Shown in pieces: positions 33,468-43,049 of a DNA stretch of 64,000 nucleotides. The notes under the pieces were generated by a model, which saw only the letters and a program-made list of their open reading frames with translations, had not been told where the DNA came from and searched no databases. The stretch's first letter is position 1. Each line of letters begins with the position of its first letter. The stretch covers positions 1-64,000 of the forward strand of contig NZ_JBLWFT010000008.1 in assembly GCF_048323695.1 (NCBI RefSeq), written 5' to 3'. This DNA is from Aquisalimonas sp007126095. Its GTDB lineage: Bacteria > Pseudomonadota > Gammaproteobacteria > Nitrococcales > Aquisalimonadaceae. The translations under genes were made by a program, and so were the position numbers.

Positions 33468-33906
33468 CGGTGTCTTCCGCCCGCCCTTTCAGCGCGCGGT
33501 TCATAGCCTCGAACCCGGCGCGCGTGGGTTTGGCCATGGACCACCACAGCAACGGCAGCAGAATGCCGCTGAACGTCTCGCGCTGGATCAGGCGCGTGCC
33601 CCCGTGCTCGTCGTCCTGTTCCAGGAGAAAGCGGTGTTCGCCGTCAAACAGCCCGGGCATGCCGATCCGCCCCAGCCAGCTCAGCTCCTGCGCCGGGAGG
33701 GCGCGCAGCACCTCCGGCCGGAACACCATGGCCCGCTTGCCGGGCGGCTCGATGGTGACCGCCAGCCGCGCCGACGTCTCCGCGGCACCGCTGATGCGGG
33801 TAATGAACGGATTCCACTGCGGATACGCCGGAAAATCCAGCAGCACCTCCCAGACCGCCTCCGGCGCCGCCTGAATGTGGATTTCCGTGACGATTTCGCG
33901 CCGCAT
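33409..33906 (-). CDS. SRPBCC-family protein
   Basis: A 165-residue START/Bet v1-like fold (SRPBCC) beginning MRREIVTEIHIQAAPEAVWE, the usual first strand and helix, with WNPFITRI and a long C-terminal helix (LLWWSMAKPTRAGFEAMNRA). Such proteins bind hydrophobic ligands. No catalytic residues can be named. It overlaps the TPMT-like gene tail to tail by 59 bases. Confidence 0.82.
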   Translation of the reverse strand: MRREIVTEIHIQAAPEAVWEVLLDFPAYPQWNPFITRISGAAETSARLAVTIEPPGKRAMVFRPEVLRALPAQELSWLGRIGMPGLFDGEHRFLLEQDDEHGGTRLIQRETFSGILLPLLWWSMAKPTRAGFEAMNRALKGRAEDTATVVAADTPARETPLHEAR

Positions 33907-34037
33907 GCCCGCGACCTCCCGATTCCGGTTCCCTAAAGCATCTGATTTTTATACAATCGCGCACCTCGCGAGACCCACCCGATGTTGAGCGCCTACGGCC
34001 CTCATTCGCCACTGTCCCGACGGGTTATGGAGTGCAC

Positions 34038-35486
34038 ATGAACCAGCAACAGCAAGATTCCTATCTCAACGACTGGACCCAGCGCCAGGAACTCGCCGAG
34101 GAGATGTTGCCGCTGATCGGCCGTCTGTACCGGGACCGCGGGGTGGTTCTGCGGATCTACGGACGCCCGCTGATCAACTGCACGCCCATCGACATCCTCA
34201 AGGCGCACCGTTTCGTCAAACAGTATGAACCGGAAGGGCTGTCGGTCCATAACACGCTGCCGATGCTCCAGGAGCTCGCCGGCATGGAACTCTCGCCTGC
34301 ACGCCTGGATCTCGGCAAGCTTACCAGCGGTTATCTCAACGAGGCCGGCAAGGACGAGACGATCCGCCAGTACCTGGAACGCAAGCTTGAGAGCATTGTC
34401 GAGGGCCGGGGCTCGCTGCAGTTGACCGAGCCCCAGGACGTCGTGCTCTATGGCTTCGGCCGTATCGGCCGCCTGCTGGCACGGCAGCTCATCGAGCGCA
34501 CCGGCAGCGGCAACAAGCTGCGCCTGCGGGCGATCGTGGTGCGCAAGGGCAAAGGCCACGATATCGCCAAGCGCGCCAGCCTGCTGCGGCGCGACTCCGT
34601 ACACGGGCCGTTCGACGGCACCATCAACGTACTGGAAGATGCCAATGCGCTGCTGGTCAACGGCAACTTCATCCAGGTGATCTACGCCGACTCCCCGGAG
34701 GAGATCGACTACACCCAGTACGGCATCGACAACGCCCTGATCGTGGACAACACAGGCAAGTGGCGCGATCCCGAAGGCCTTGGCCTGCACCTGAAGGCCA
34801 AGGGCGCCGGCAAGGTGCTGCTCACCGCACCGGGCAAGGGTGACATGCCGGACATCGTACACGGCGTGAACCACGAGGACCTCAAGGCCGACGACCGAAT
34901 CGTCTCCGCGGCGAGCTGCACCACCAACGCCATCGTACCGGTGCTCAAGGCGATCAATGACGAGTTCGGCATTGAGCACGGTCACGTGGAGACGGTGCAC
35001 TCCTACACCAACGACCAGAACCTCATCGACAACTACCACCCCGGCTCCCGCCGTGGGCGCAGCGCCGCGTTGAATATGGTGCTCACGGAGACCGGCGCCG
35101 CCAAGGCCGTGGCCAAGGCGCTGCCGGAGCTCAAGGGCCGACTCACGGGCAACGCCATCCGCGTACCGACCCCCAATGTGTCACTGGCGGTACTGAACCT
35201 GAACCTCGGACGGGAAACCAGCAAGGAGACGCTGAACGAGTATCTGCGGGAGGTCGCCCTGCACTCGAACATGCAGGAGCAGATCGACTACACGGCCTCG
35301 ACGGAAATCGTCTCCACTGACCTGGTGGGTTCGCGGCATGCGGGCGTGGTGGACTCCACCTCGACGCTGGTCAACGGCGACAAATGCGTGCTCTACGTGT
35401 GGTACGACAACGAGTTCGGCTACAGCTGCCAGGTCGTGCGAGTAATGCAGCAGATGGCCGGGCTGCACTTCCCGAATCTGCCATAG
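34038..35486 (+). CDS. gap: Glyceraldehyde-3-phosphate dehydrogenase, long form
   Basis: The 482-residue enzyme carries an N-terminal addition of about 130 residues before the Rossmann start VVLYGFGRIGRL. The catalytic cysteine is in AASCTTNAI. The ordinary form has about 330 residues and reads NASCTTN at this point. Long GAPDHs of this kind occur in marine and halophilic gammaproteobacteria, often beside a normal gapA, and may work in gluconeogenesis. The ATG at 34038 has GGAG five bases before it. A -10-like TATACAAT lies at 33950 with no clear -35. Confidence 0.9.
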   Translation: MNQQQQDSYLNDWTQRQELAEEMLPLIGRLYRDRGVVLRIYGRPLINCTPIDILKAHRFVKQYEPEGLSVHNTLPMLQELAGMELSPARLDLGKLTSGYLNEAGKDETIRQYLERKLESIVEGRGSLQLTEPQDVVLYGFGRIGRLLARQLIERTGSGNKLRLRAIVVRKGKGHDIAKRASLLRRDSVHGPFDGTINVLEDANALLVNGNFIQVIYADSPEEIDYTQYGIDNALIVDNTGKWRDPEGLGLHLKAKGAGKVLLTAPGKGDMPDIVHGVNHEDLKADDRIVSAASCTTNAIVPVLKAINDEFGIEHGHVETVHSYTNDQNLIDNYHPGSRRGRSAALNMVLTETGAAKAVAKALPELKGRLTGNAIRVPTPNVSLAVLNLNLGRETSKETLNEYLREVALHSNMQEQIDYTASTEIVSTDLVGSRHAGVVDSTSTLVNGDKCVLYVWYDNEFGYSCQVVRVMQQMAGLHFPNLP

Positions 35487-35528
35487 GGCGGGTTCGCGAT
35501 AGCTCGGGCGGCGAACCCGCCGCCCGAG
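35487..35528. terminator. Overlapping alternative hairpins between gap and the PilZ gene
   Basis: Two mutually exclusive stems share bases. GGCGGGTTCGC (35487-35497) pairs with GCGAACCCGCC (35511-35521). CTCGGGCGGCG (35503-35513) pairs with CGCCGCCCGAG (35518-35528). The two genes converge here. There is no T-run. Confidence 0.6.
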
Positions 35529-35540
35529 ACCTTCAGATCT

Positions 35541-35906
35541 TCAAACAGTGGTCAGGCGGTATGTTTCCATCAGGGTCTGCACACGTCGCTGATCACCTTC
35601 CGGCAGCTCGACGAATTCGAGGCCGGTATGATGAAAGACGGAGCTCCCCTCCTTGCGCGACCACACCGGGCGTGCCTCGAAGGTCAGCTCGACGGCCTGG
35701 TCAATTGGCGTATCCAGCTCCAGACGGAGGGAGACCCGCTCTTCGCCGTCGCTCAGTATCAACGGCGAATGGCTCTGCAGCATCAGGCCGTAGATGCTGA
35801 TGTCGGCGAGGTAGCCGACCAGCTCACCGGTATCCGTGCGAAACACCCGCATGTACTGATCGACCACTTCTCTCGGTGTCCGTCGCACGTCATCAGCGAT
35901 TGCCAT
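35541..35906 (-). CDS. PilZ domain protein
   Basis: A 121-residue stand-alone PilZ domain. The c-di-GMP motifs are recognisable: RRTPR near the N-terminus (RxxxR) and DISIYGLML (D/NxSxxG). So it may bind c-di-GMP and act as a small receptor or adaptor. It is convergent with gap. No motility or polysaccharide partner lies directly next to it, although polysaccharide-precursor genes follow 4-13 kb away. Confidence 0.85.
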   Translation of the reverse strand: MAIADDVRRTPREVVDQYMRVFRTDTGELVGYLADISIYGLMLQSHSPLILSDGEERVSLRLELDTPIDQAVELTFEARPVWSRKEGSSVFHHTGLEFVELPEGDQRRVQTLMETYRLTTV

Positions 35907-36004
35907 TGACCCCTCCCCTTGTCGCCCTGGAACTCACCCGTATTCGTATACTGCAGTTGTACCGCAGAAACGAGCGTTAAGGAAACGTTACACGGCCTGC
36001 GCCC

Positions 36005-36508
36005 TTATTGGTGATGACTCGCGAAAACATCCACTTTGCGGCCATCGACAAAGGTCACCACGTCGTAGGCATCCTGCCGGTCACCCATTTCCATGCCGGG
36101 TGACCCCACCGGCATTCCGGGAACGGCGATACCGTCCACGTCGGGCCGCTCTTCGATGAGGCGCCGGATGTCGTCGGCCGGCACGTGCCCTTCGATCACG
36201 TAGTCGCCGATGAATGCAGTATGGCAGGACGCGAGCTCACGCCCCAAGCCCTGCTCCTGCTTGATGGCGTTGAGCTCGTGCTGGTTGACGTCTTCGGAGA
36301 CCACCTCGAACCCTTCGTCGCGGAGGTAGTCCTCCCAGGCCGTACAGCAGCCGCACCCAGGGGTCTTGTAGACCTTGATCTGCTCGGCCGGCTCGGCCGC
36401 CACCGCGGTGGCGCCGATCAGAACGGCCCAGGCCAGGGCCCCCGCAGCGAATGCTGCGAACGCCAGTTTCGCCGCAGCGGAAACGTGTCCCCTCTCAATT
36501 CGACCCAT
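36005..36508 (-). CDS. DUF411 metal-binding protein
   Basis: A 167-residue exported protein with a hydrophobic signal or anchor (about 10-38, ending AVAA). The mature start IKVYKTPGCGCCTAWEDYL contains the CGCC motif, followed by SCHTAFIGDYVIEGHVPADDI. DUF411 proteins are thought to bind copper and often lie near copper-resistance genes; no such neighbour is present. It sits alone before a 360-base gap. Confidence 0.88.
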   Translation of the reverse strand: MGRIERGHVSAAAKLAFAAFAAGALAWAVLIGATAVAAEPAEQIKVYKTPGCGCCTAWEDYLRDEGFEVVSEDVNQHELNAIKQEQGLGRELASCHTAFIGDYVIEGHVPADDIRRLIEERPDVDGIAVPGMPVGSPGMEMGDRQDAYDVVTFVDGRKVDVFASHHQ

Positions 36509-36872
36509 GATTGCTCTCCACCAGTGCTCTCCAGGAGACCGGATGTTCCATTCCGCAAAGACCGTCCGCGAATACGCGCCGGCTTGAGGCTCAACCGCCC
36601 CAGCCCCCGGCGCACGACCACCAACAATCTATCCATTATATGTGCCCCCTGCCCATTCAGCCCGCAACTTCCTGTCGGTCGCGTGGTCTGTTCCCGATTT
36701 GCGACAGTCTAGTCGGGTCAGGCAGTCAGGCACCGTGATCAGGTGCACAAATAATGATCACCAGGGCGGTGCTCACAGCGTCGATCCGGGTCTGGACACG
36801 GGGCTCGCCCGCGGAGGCACGATTCGCGATAGACTCCAGGCACGGGGATCACTCTGCAACAACGGCCAGCGC
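36509..36872. other. Intergenic region with no supported gene
   Basis: The 364 bases separate the DUF411 gene (minus) from the metallopeptidase gene (plus), so both promoters should be here. I see short palindromes around 36735-36765 (GTGATCAGGTGCAC and TGATCACC) but no firm promoter or gene. An open frame from 36642 that reaches the metallopeptidase lacks a family-like N-terminus. Confidence 0.4.
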
Positions 36873-37916
36873 ATGCAACACGCGACCTGTATCTGCGGCA
36901 ATCGGCTTTTCTTCGACAATACCTCCTGCCTGGCGTGTGGGCGTCATCTTGGTTTTCTTCCGGGCAGCACCCGGCTGGCAGCGCTGGAGCCGGACGCCGA
37001 CGGGACGTGGCGCCTGGCCGAGAACGAGCTGGCGCCCCCTCTGCGTGACTGCGCCAATCGCGGGGAAGCCATCTGCTGCAACTGGATGATCGAGACGGGA
37101 GACGAGGGCCACCTCTGCCGCTCATGCCGTTTGACCACGGTCATCCCGGACCTGGCCGTGGACGGCAACACGCGGCGATGGCGCGTCATCGAACGGGCCA
37201 AACGCTACCTGGTCTGCGGCCTGCTGCGCCTGGGGCTGCCGGTGGCGGACCGGCACGCGGACCCGCTGGACGGCATGGCGTTCGCGTTCATGGCCAGCGC
37301 CGGCGCCGACACGCTGGTCATGACCGGCCACGCCGGCGGCGTCATCACCCTGAACATCGCCGAGGCCGATGACGATTACCGCGAGCACACCCGCATGCTC
37401 ATGGGCGAGCCGTACCGCACCGTGCTCGGCCATCTGCGCCACGAGAGCGGACACTACTACTGGCACCGGCTCATTGCCGGGAGCGGCTGGCATGATGAGT
37501 TCCGTCGCCGCTTCGGCGACGAGCGTGCGGACTACCGGGAAGCGCTGCTGGCGCACCATGAGCGGCCGTTGCCCGACTGGCGCGAGGAGTTCATTTCCTG
37601 TTATGCCAGCGCACACCCCTGGGAGGACTGGGCGGAGTCCTGGGCCCACTACCTGCACCTGCGGGACACCCTGGAGACCGCCGCCGACCTGGGGCTGATC
37701 GTCGCGGAGCACGAACAGTACCGCCGCTTTCTCTACAACATCACGGACTTCCGGCAACTGCTGGGCGAGTGGATGCGGCTCACGGTGATCATGAACGCCC
37801 TCGCCCGCAGCGTCGGCGCGCCGGACACCTATCCGTTCACTTTCAGCCCCGGGGTATGCAGCAAGCTGGAGTTCGTCCACCAGGTCATCCACGCCACCGG
37901 CATGATCGACGACTGA
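36873..37916 (+). CDS. Putative zinc-binding metallopeptidase
   Basis: A 347-residue protein with an N-terminal zinc-ribbon-like region containing several CxxC pairs (CICG, CLACG, CRSC) and a metallopeptidase-like core with HESGH (H-E-x-x-H) in HLRHESGHYYWHRLI. A downstream ESWAHYLH could supply a further ligand. This arrangement matches the family annotated as zinc-binding metallopeptidase (DUF2248-like). No signal peptide, so it is likely cytoplasmic. It converges with the Anbu gene only nine bases away; related genes are often seen near anbu loci. Confidence 0.83.
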   Translation: MQHATCICGNRLFFDNTSCLACGRHLGFLPGSTRLAALEPDADGTWRLAENELAPPLRDCANRGEAICCNWMIETGDEGHLCRSCRLTTVIPDLAVDGNTRRWRVIERAKRYLVCGLLRLGLPVADRHADPLDGMAFAFMASAGADTLVMTGHAGGVITLNIAEADDDYREHTRMLMGEPYRTVLGHLRHESGHYYWHRLIAGSGWHDEFRRRFGDERADYREALLAHHERPLPDWREEFISCYASAHPWEDWAESWAHYLHLRDTLETAADLGLIVAEHEQYRRFLYNITDFRQLLGEWMRLTVIMNALARSVGAPDTYPFTFSPGVCSKLEFVHQVIHATGMIDD

Positions 37917-37925
37917 CTGCCCCGG

Positions 37926-38654
37926 CTATTTCTCCCAGTCGAACCGCGGCAGCTCGTCGAACAGCCGTCGCAGCCCGTCACCCCACTGCTTGCGGATGGA
38001 GGCGAAGTACGGCGAGTTCAGCTTGTAGCGCAACGCCCGGGGGTGCTCGAGCGAGTCGCGCTGGTAGATCATCACGTCCAGTGGTGGCCCCACGGAGAGG
38101 TTACTGCGCATGGTGGAGTCGATGGAGACCAGTGCGCAGCGCGCGGCATCCTCCAGCGACAGCGACGGCTCGATGATGCGGTCCAGAATCGGCTTGCCGT
38201 ACTTGGTCTCGCCGATCTGCAGAAACGGCTGTTCATCGGAACAGGTGATGTAGTTGCCCTGGGGGTAGATCAGGAACAGCCCGGGCTCCTGATCGCCGAT
38301 CTGTCCGCCCAGGATAAATGTGGCCTCCAGCGAGACATTGCTGGCACCAGGCCCCTCGGGCGTGTGCCGCGCCTGAACCCGCTGACTGACGCGGCCCACG
38401 TACTCGGCCGCCTCGTCCAGATACCGGGCTTCGTAGAGCGGACCGCCGGATTCCGACTCCCGCTGCAGCTCCGCCACCACCGACTGGGTTGTGGCCAGAT
38501 TGCCCGCACTGAGCAGAACCAGCACCCGCTCCCCTTCCCAGACAAAGGGATGCAGCTTGGGGTACGTGTTGATGTGATCCAGACCGGCGTTGGTACGCGA
38601 GTCCGCCGCGAACACCAGGCCCGCATCCACGGATGCCGCAAGACAGTACGTCAT
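37926..38654 (-). CDS. anbu: Anbu proteasome-type peptidase
   Basis: A 242-residue Ntn-hydrolase, an ancestral relative of proteasome beta subunits and HslV. The N-terminus MTYCLAASVDAGLVFAADSR places the catalytic Thr directly after the initiator Met, and the usual basic and acidic partners (DSRTNAG) follow. Start chosen at 38654 for this reason; the longer frame would bury the catalytic Thr. Anbu forms open ring-like assemblies; substrates are unknown. In many genomes it lies with an ATP-grasp and an alpha-E protein gene. Those are absent here, but a transglutaminase/ATP-grasp pair lies at 21-24 kb. Confidence 0.92.
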   Translation of the reverse strand: MTYCLAASVDAGLVFAADSRTNAGLDHINTYPKLHPFVWEGERVLVLLSAGNLATTQSVVAELQRESESGGPLYEARYLDEAAEYVGRVSQRVQARHTPEGPGASNVSLEATFILGGQIGDQEPGLFLIYPQGNYITCSDEQPFLQIGETKYGKPILDRIIEPSLSLEDAARCALVSIDSTMRSNLSVGPPLDVMIYQRDSLEHPRALRYKLNSPYFASIRKQWGDGLRRLFDELPRFDWEK

Positions 38655-38691
38655 GGCGTTACCTTCCCAGAATTGATCACACGACCCGCGC

Positions 38692-39303
38692 TCAGAACGC
38701 CACCGTGATGACACCACGGACGTCGGCGGGCTGTCCGCCGTCGGCATCGGGCGCCGCGGCCACGGCTTCCACGCCGGCATCCAGCCAGGATGTCACAGAC
38801 ACGCCCACCTGCAGCCCGAGCACCAGGTCCAGATTGCTCTTGTCTTCCGGGCCGCGCACACGGCTCATGCCGGCGCGCCCGCCAACGTAGACCGGCGAGC
38901 TGCCGAAATAGCGGCTGAACCGGTAGAACACGCCGTTGGAGCGCACCCGCCGGAACTGCCCCGGCGCGATCTCGGGGCGCTCATCGGAGACCGCATGCTC
39001 GAAGCCCAGCTCGAACAGCCAGCGCCCCTCGCGCTCGGTCTCCAGCAACGCACGATACGTGATCTGCACGGCGTTCACCGTTCCGGACTCGCCGTTGCCT
39101 TCCTCCTCGTCGGCATACCACTGCACACCGTGGGCGACGCCCACGCCCCAGCGGCTAGTCACGGACGACTCCGGCGGATCCAGCTCCACACGCGGGACTT
39201 CATCGGCGACCAGCACGCCCGGGAACGACGCGGAGGCGAACAACAGCGCCGGCAACAGCACCAGCGGCAACGCGGAGCGAAGGCGGGTTAATCGCAGCAT
39301 CAT
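38692..39303 (-). CDS. Small outer-membrane beta-barrel protein
   Basis: A 203-residue exported protein with a signal peptide (LRSALPLVLLPALLFASASF). The mature part is made of alternating strands (WGVGVAHGVQWYADEE, WLFELGFEHAV, NGVFYRFSRYFGSSPVYVGG) and ends VRGVITVAF, with terminal Phe. This looks like an 8-strand OmpA-like or OmpW-like barrel. I do not recognise the family. ATG 39303 or 39300 is chosen so that the signal peptide is N-terminal. Confidence 0.7.
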   Translation of the reverse strand: MMLRLTRLRSALPLVLLPALLFASASFPGVLVADEVPRVELDPPESSVTSRWGVGVAHGVQWYADEEEGNGESGTVNAVQITYRALLETEREGRWLFELGFEHAVSDERPEIAPGQFRRVRSNGVFYRFSRYFGSSPVYVGGRAGMSRVRGPEDKSNLDLVLGLQVGVSVTSWLDAGVEAVAAAPDADGGQPADVRGVITVAF

Positions 39304-39469
39304 GCGCGGGGATTGTGTGGCAGGGCGGAAGGCATGGCAAGCACCGGGATCACCGATTGCGGGATCGTTCAGGACCATCATGATGTACACTTTCGCCACT
39401 AGCTTAGTCCAGCCGGGGGCCACCCGCGGCGGCAATCAACACACAGTCGATCCAGCGGCATCCCAGACC

Positions 39470-41134
39470 ATGGCGGACCCCCAAGCCTCGCAGCCCTCCC
39501 TGACCGGCCTCCCCGAGTGGCAGACGCTGTGCCAGCACGCCGGCCATGTTCGCGGCGAGCGTATCCGCGATCTGTTCCAGGCGGATCCGCAGCGGTACAC
39601 CCGCCTGAGCATGGAGACGGACCGGCTGCTCCTGGATTACTCCAAGAACCTCGTGACCGGCGACACCCTTGAACACCTGGCGAGCCTGGCGGCGCGCCGC
39701 GGCCTGGGCGACTGGATCGAACAGCTGTTCACCGGCGAAGCCGTGAACAGCACCGAGAACCGCGCCGCCATGCACATGGCCCTGCGCAACCGCGGCAACG
39801 GCGCCATGTATGTGGGCGGCCGGGATGTCATGCCGGATGTGGACCGGGAACTCACGCGCATGCGGCTGTTCGTCAACCGCCTGCACCGGGGCGAGTATCG
39901 CGGCTGCACGGGACGCGTGATCACCGACGTGGTCAACGTGGGCGTCGGCGGCTCCGATCTGGGCGCCGTCATGGCCACGGAAGCCCTCGCCCCCTACCGC
40001 ACCAACGCCATTCGCATGCACTTCGTCAGCAGCATCGACGGCGTCCACGTCACCGACGTGCTGGAGCGGGTCAACCCGAAGACCACGCTGTTCATCATCT
40101 CGTCGAAGTCGTTCACCACCCTGGACACCATGACCAACGCGCGCACCGCGCGGGACTGGTTCGTGCGGCAGGTCGCGGACAGCGACGCCATCGGCCAGCA
40201 CTTCCTGGGTGTCTCGTCCAACGACGCCGCCATGGCGGAGTACGGCATCCGCGAGGAGAACCGTTTCCGCATCTGGGACTGGGTGGGTGGCCGCTACTCA
40301 CTGCCGTCCGCCGTGGGCCTGCCGCTGGCCATTGCCGTGGGCATGAAGAATTTCGAGGCGATGCTGGACGGCTTCTACGCCATGGACCAGCACTTCCGCA
40401 CCGCACCCTGGCGTCACAACATGCCGGTGCTGCTGGGGCTGCTCGGCGTGTGGTACACCAATTTCCTGGGCGCCCCGGGTCACGTGGTGCTGCCCTACGA
40501 TCACCGCCTGAACCGCTTCCCGGCCTATCTCCAGCAGCTGGAGATGGAGAGCAACGGCAAGTGCGTCACCCGCGACGGCACGCCGGTGGACTACGACACC
40601 GGCGCCATCGTCTGGGGCGAAGTGGGCCCCAACGCGCAGCACTCCTTCTACCAGCTCCTGCATCAGGGCACGCGGCCGGTCATGGCCGACTTCCTGGCAC
40701 CGGTGCACGGCTCCGCGGAGTACCCGGAACACCACGATCTGGCTCTCGCCAACTGCTTCGCCCAGACCCGGGCGCTGATGGAAGGGCAGACGGCGGAACA
40801 GGCGCGCCGCGAGATGGAAGCGGCAGGCGTGCCCCCGGAGCGCATCGAACGGGCCATCCCGCACAAGGTGCATTCCGGCAACAAGCCCAGCAACACCATT
40901 CTCTTCGACCGCCTGGACCCGGGCACCCTAGGGGAACTGGTGGCCCTGTATGAGCACAAGGTGTTCGTGCAGAGTGTGATCTGGGGCATTAACCCGTTCG
41001 ATCAGTGGGGTGTGGAACTGGGCAAGAAGCTGGCCCGGGAGCTGCTGCCGGCCATCACTGGTGAACGCGAAGCCGACGACGCGGACCCGTCCACCCGCGG
41101 CCTTCTGGCCTACCTGCACCGGCATCGCAACTAG
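39470..41134 (+). CDS. pgi: Glucose-6-phosphate isomerase
   Basis: Interconverts glucose-6-phosphate and fructose-6-phosphate. The 554-residue protein is the long proteobacterial form (549 in E. coli). It carries NVGVGGSDLGAVMATEAL, the phosphate loop SKSFTTLDTMTNARTARDWF, GGRYSLPSAVGL and the C-terminal VQSVIWGINPFDQWGVELGK signature. The ATG at 39470 starts just before the family N-terminus; an upstream extension reads through the promoter of the divergent barrel gene. It is followed 74 bases later by galU, and the two probably form an operon for sugar-nucleotide supply. Confidence 0.97.
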   Translation: MADPQASQPSLTGLPEWQTLCQHAGHVRGERIRDLFQADPQRYTRLSMETDRLLLDYSKNLVTGDTLEHLASLAARRGLGDWIEQLFTGEAVNSTENRAAMHMALRNRGNGAMYVGGRDVMPDVDRELTRMRLFVNRLHRGEYRGCTGRVITDVVNVGVGGSDLGAVMATEALAPYRTNAIRMHFVSSIDGVHVTDVLERVNPKTTLFIISSKSFTTLDTMTNARTARDWFVRQVADSDAIGQHFLGVSSNDAAMAEYGIREENRFRIWDWVGGRYSLPSAVGLPLAIAVGMKNFEAMLDGFYAMDQHFRTAPWRHNMPVLLGLLGVWYTNFLGAPGHVVLPYDHRLNRFPAYLQQLEMESNGKCVTRDGTPVDYDTGAIVWGEVGPNAQHSFYQLLHQGTRPVMADFLAPVHGSAEYPEHHDLALANCFAQTRALMEGQTAEQARREMEAAGVPPERIERAIPHKVHSGNKPSNTILFDRLDPGTLGELVALYEHKVFVQSVIWGINPFDQWGVELGKKLARELLPAITGEREADDADPSTRGLLAYLHRHRN

Positions 41135-41208
41135 GCTTGCACCCGCGACCGGTAGCCTCTAATTTTCCAAGCCAATTGCTCAACACCGAACAAGGGAAGG
41201 ACGCGTTC

Positions 41209-42081
41209 ATGACCCAACGTATTCGCAAGGCCGTGTTCCCCGTGGCCGGCCTTGGCACCCGCTTTCTGCCGGCTACCAAGGCAAGCCCGAAAGAGATGCT
41301 GCCGGTGGTGGACAAGCCGCTGATCCAGTACGCCGTGGAAGAGGCGGTGGCCGCGGGCGCGGATACGCTGGTTTTCGTCACCGGCCGCACCAAGCGCGCC
41401 ATCGAGGACCACTTCGACAAGGCCTACGAGCTGGAAGTGGAACTGGAGGCCAAGCAGAAGCACAAGATGCTGGAGCTGGTGCGCAGCACGGTACCGGAGG
41501 GCGTGAACTGCATCTACATCCGCCAGGGTGAGGCGCTGGGCCTCGGTCACGCGGTGCTCTGCGCCCAGCCCATCGTCGGCGACGAACCCTTTGCGGTCAT
41601 CCTCGCCGATGACCTGATCGACGGCCAGGGCGAGAAGGTCATGTCGCAGATGGTGCGCGAATTCGACGACCACCAGTGCTCGCTGCTGGGCGTGGAGCGC
41701 GTCCCCATGGAAGAGACCGGCAGCTACGGCGTGGTCAGTGCGCGGGACTTCTCCGACGGCCTCTCGGCCGTGGACGCCATCGTTGAGAAGCCGGACCCGG
41801 CGGACGCACCATCCAACCTCGCGGTGGTCGGCCGTTACGTGCTCACCCCTCGGATTTTCGAGCTGCTACGGGACACGGCTCCGGACGCCAAGGGCGAGAT
41901 TCAGCTCACCGACGCCATTTCCTCGCTGCTGAACCACGAGCGCGTGCTAGCCCACGAGTTCACGGGCAAGCGCTACGACTGCGGCAGCAAGCTCGGCTAC
42001 CTGAAGGCCACGGTTGAATACGGGCTGCAGCATCCGGATCTCGGACCGGCGTTCGCGGAGTATCTGAAGAGCCGGGGGTGA
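41209..42081 (+). CDS. galU: UTP-glucose-1-phosphate uridylyltransferase GalU
   Basis: Makes UDP-glucose from glucose-1-phosphate. The 290-residue protein starts with the nucleotidyl-transfer motif AVFPVAGLGTRFLPATKASPKEMLP, followed by VDKPLIQYAVEEA and IVEKPDPADAPSNLAVVGRY. The ATG at 41209 follows an AGGGAAGG site. Its product feeds ugd (46.7 kb) and the epimerase at 48 kb, giving a path to UDP-glucuronate and UDP-galacturonate for polysaccharides. A family A repeat follows. Confidence 0.96.
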   Translation: MTQRIRKAVFPVAGLGTRFLPATKASPKEMLPVVDKPLIQYAVEEAVAAGADTLVFVTGRTKRAIEDHFDKAYELEVELEAKQKHKMLELVRSTVPEGVNCIYIRQGEALGLGHAVLCAQPIVGDEPFAVILADDLIDGQGEKVMSQMVREFDDHQCSLLGVERVPMEETGSYGVVSARDFSDGLSAVDAIVEKPDPADAPSNLAVVGRYVLTPRIFELLRDTAPDAKGEIQLTDAISSLLNHERVLAHEFTGKRYDCGSKLGYLKATVEYGLQHPDLGPAFAEYLKSRG

Positions 42082-42098
42082 GGTGGCAGAATTCGGGG

Positions 42099-42161
42099 GT
42101 CGCGACTGACGTCGCTCCTACATCCGGTTTCGCGAGCGCGTAGGAGCGACGTCAGTCGCGA
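42099..42161. repeat. REP-like palindromic repeat pair, family A copy 2
   Basis: Inverted arms at 42099-42121 (GTCGCGACTGACGTCGCTCC followed by TAC) and 42140-42161 flank an 18-base centre, between the convergent galU and cysQ genes. Each inner hairpin has the stem GCGAC/GTCGC. Confidence 0.85.
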
Positions 42162-42171
42162 TTTCCGGACA

Positions 42172-42936
<765 letters not shown>

Positions 42937-42963
42937 GCTCGCTCCATGGTCGGATGGTGGACC

Positions 42964-43026
42964 GTAGGGTGGACCTTCAGGTCCACCAGGGGTCTCCGCG
43001 ATGGTGGACCTGAAGGTCCACCCTAC
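42964..43026. repeat. Palindromic repeat pair, family B copy 3
   Basis: GTAGGGTGGACCTTCAGGTC continues to CCACC, and the inverted complement ends CCACCCTAC. The conserved CCTAC flanks face outward, opposite to copy 1. The spacer is 15 bases. It lies between sat-cysC and cysQ. Confidence 0.85.
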
Positions 43027-43049
43027 AGAATGGCGCCCACCGAAGCCGG

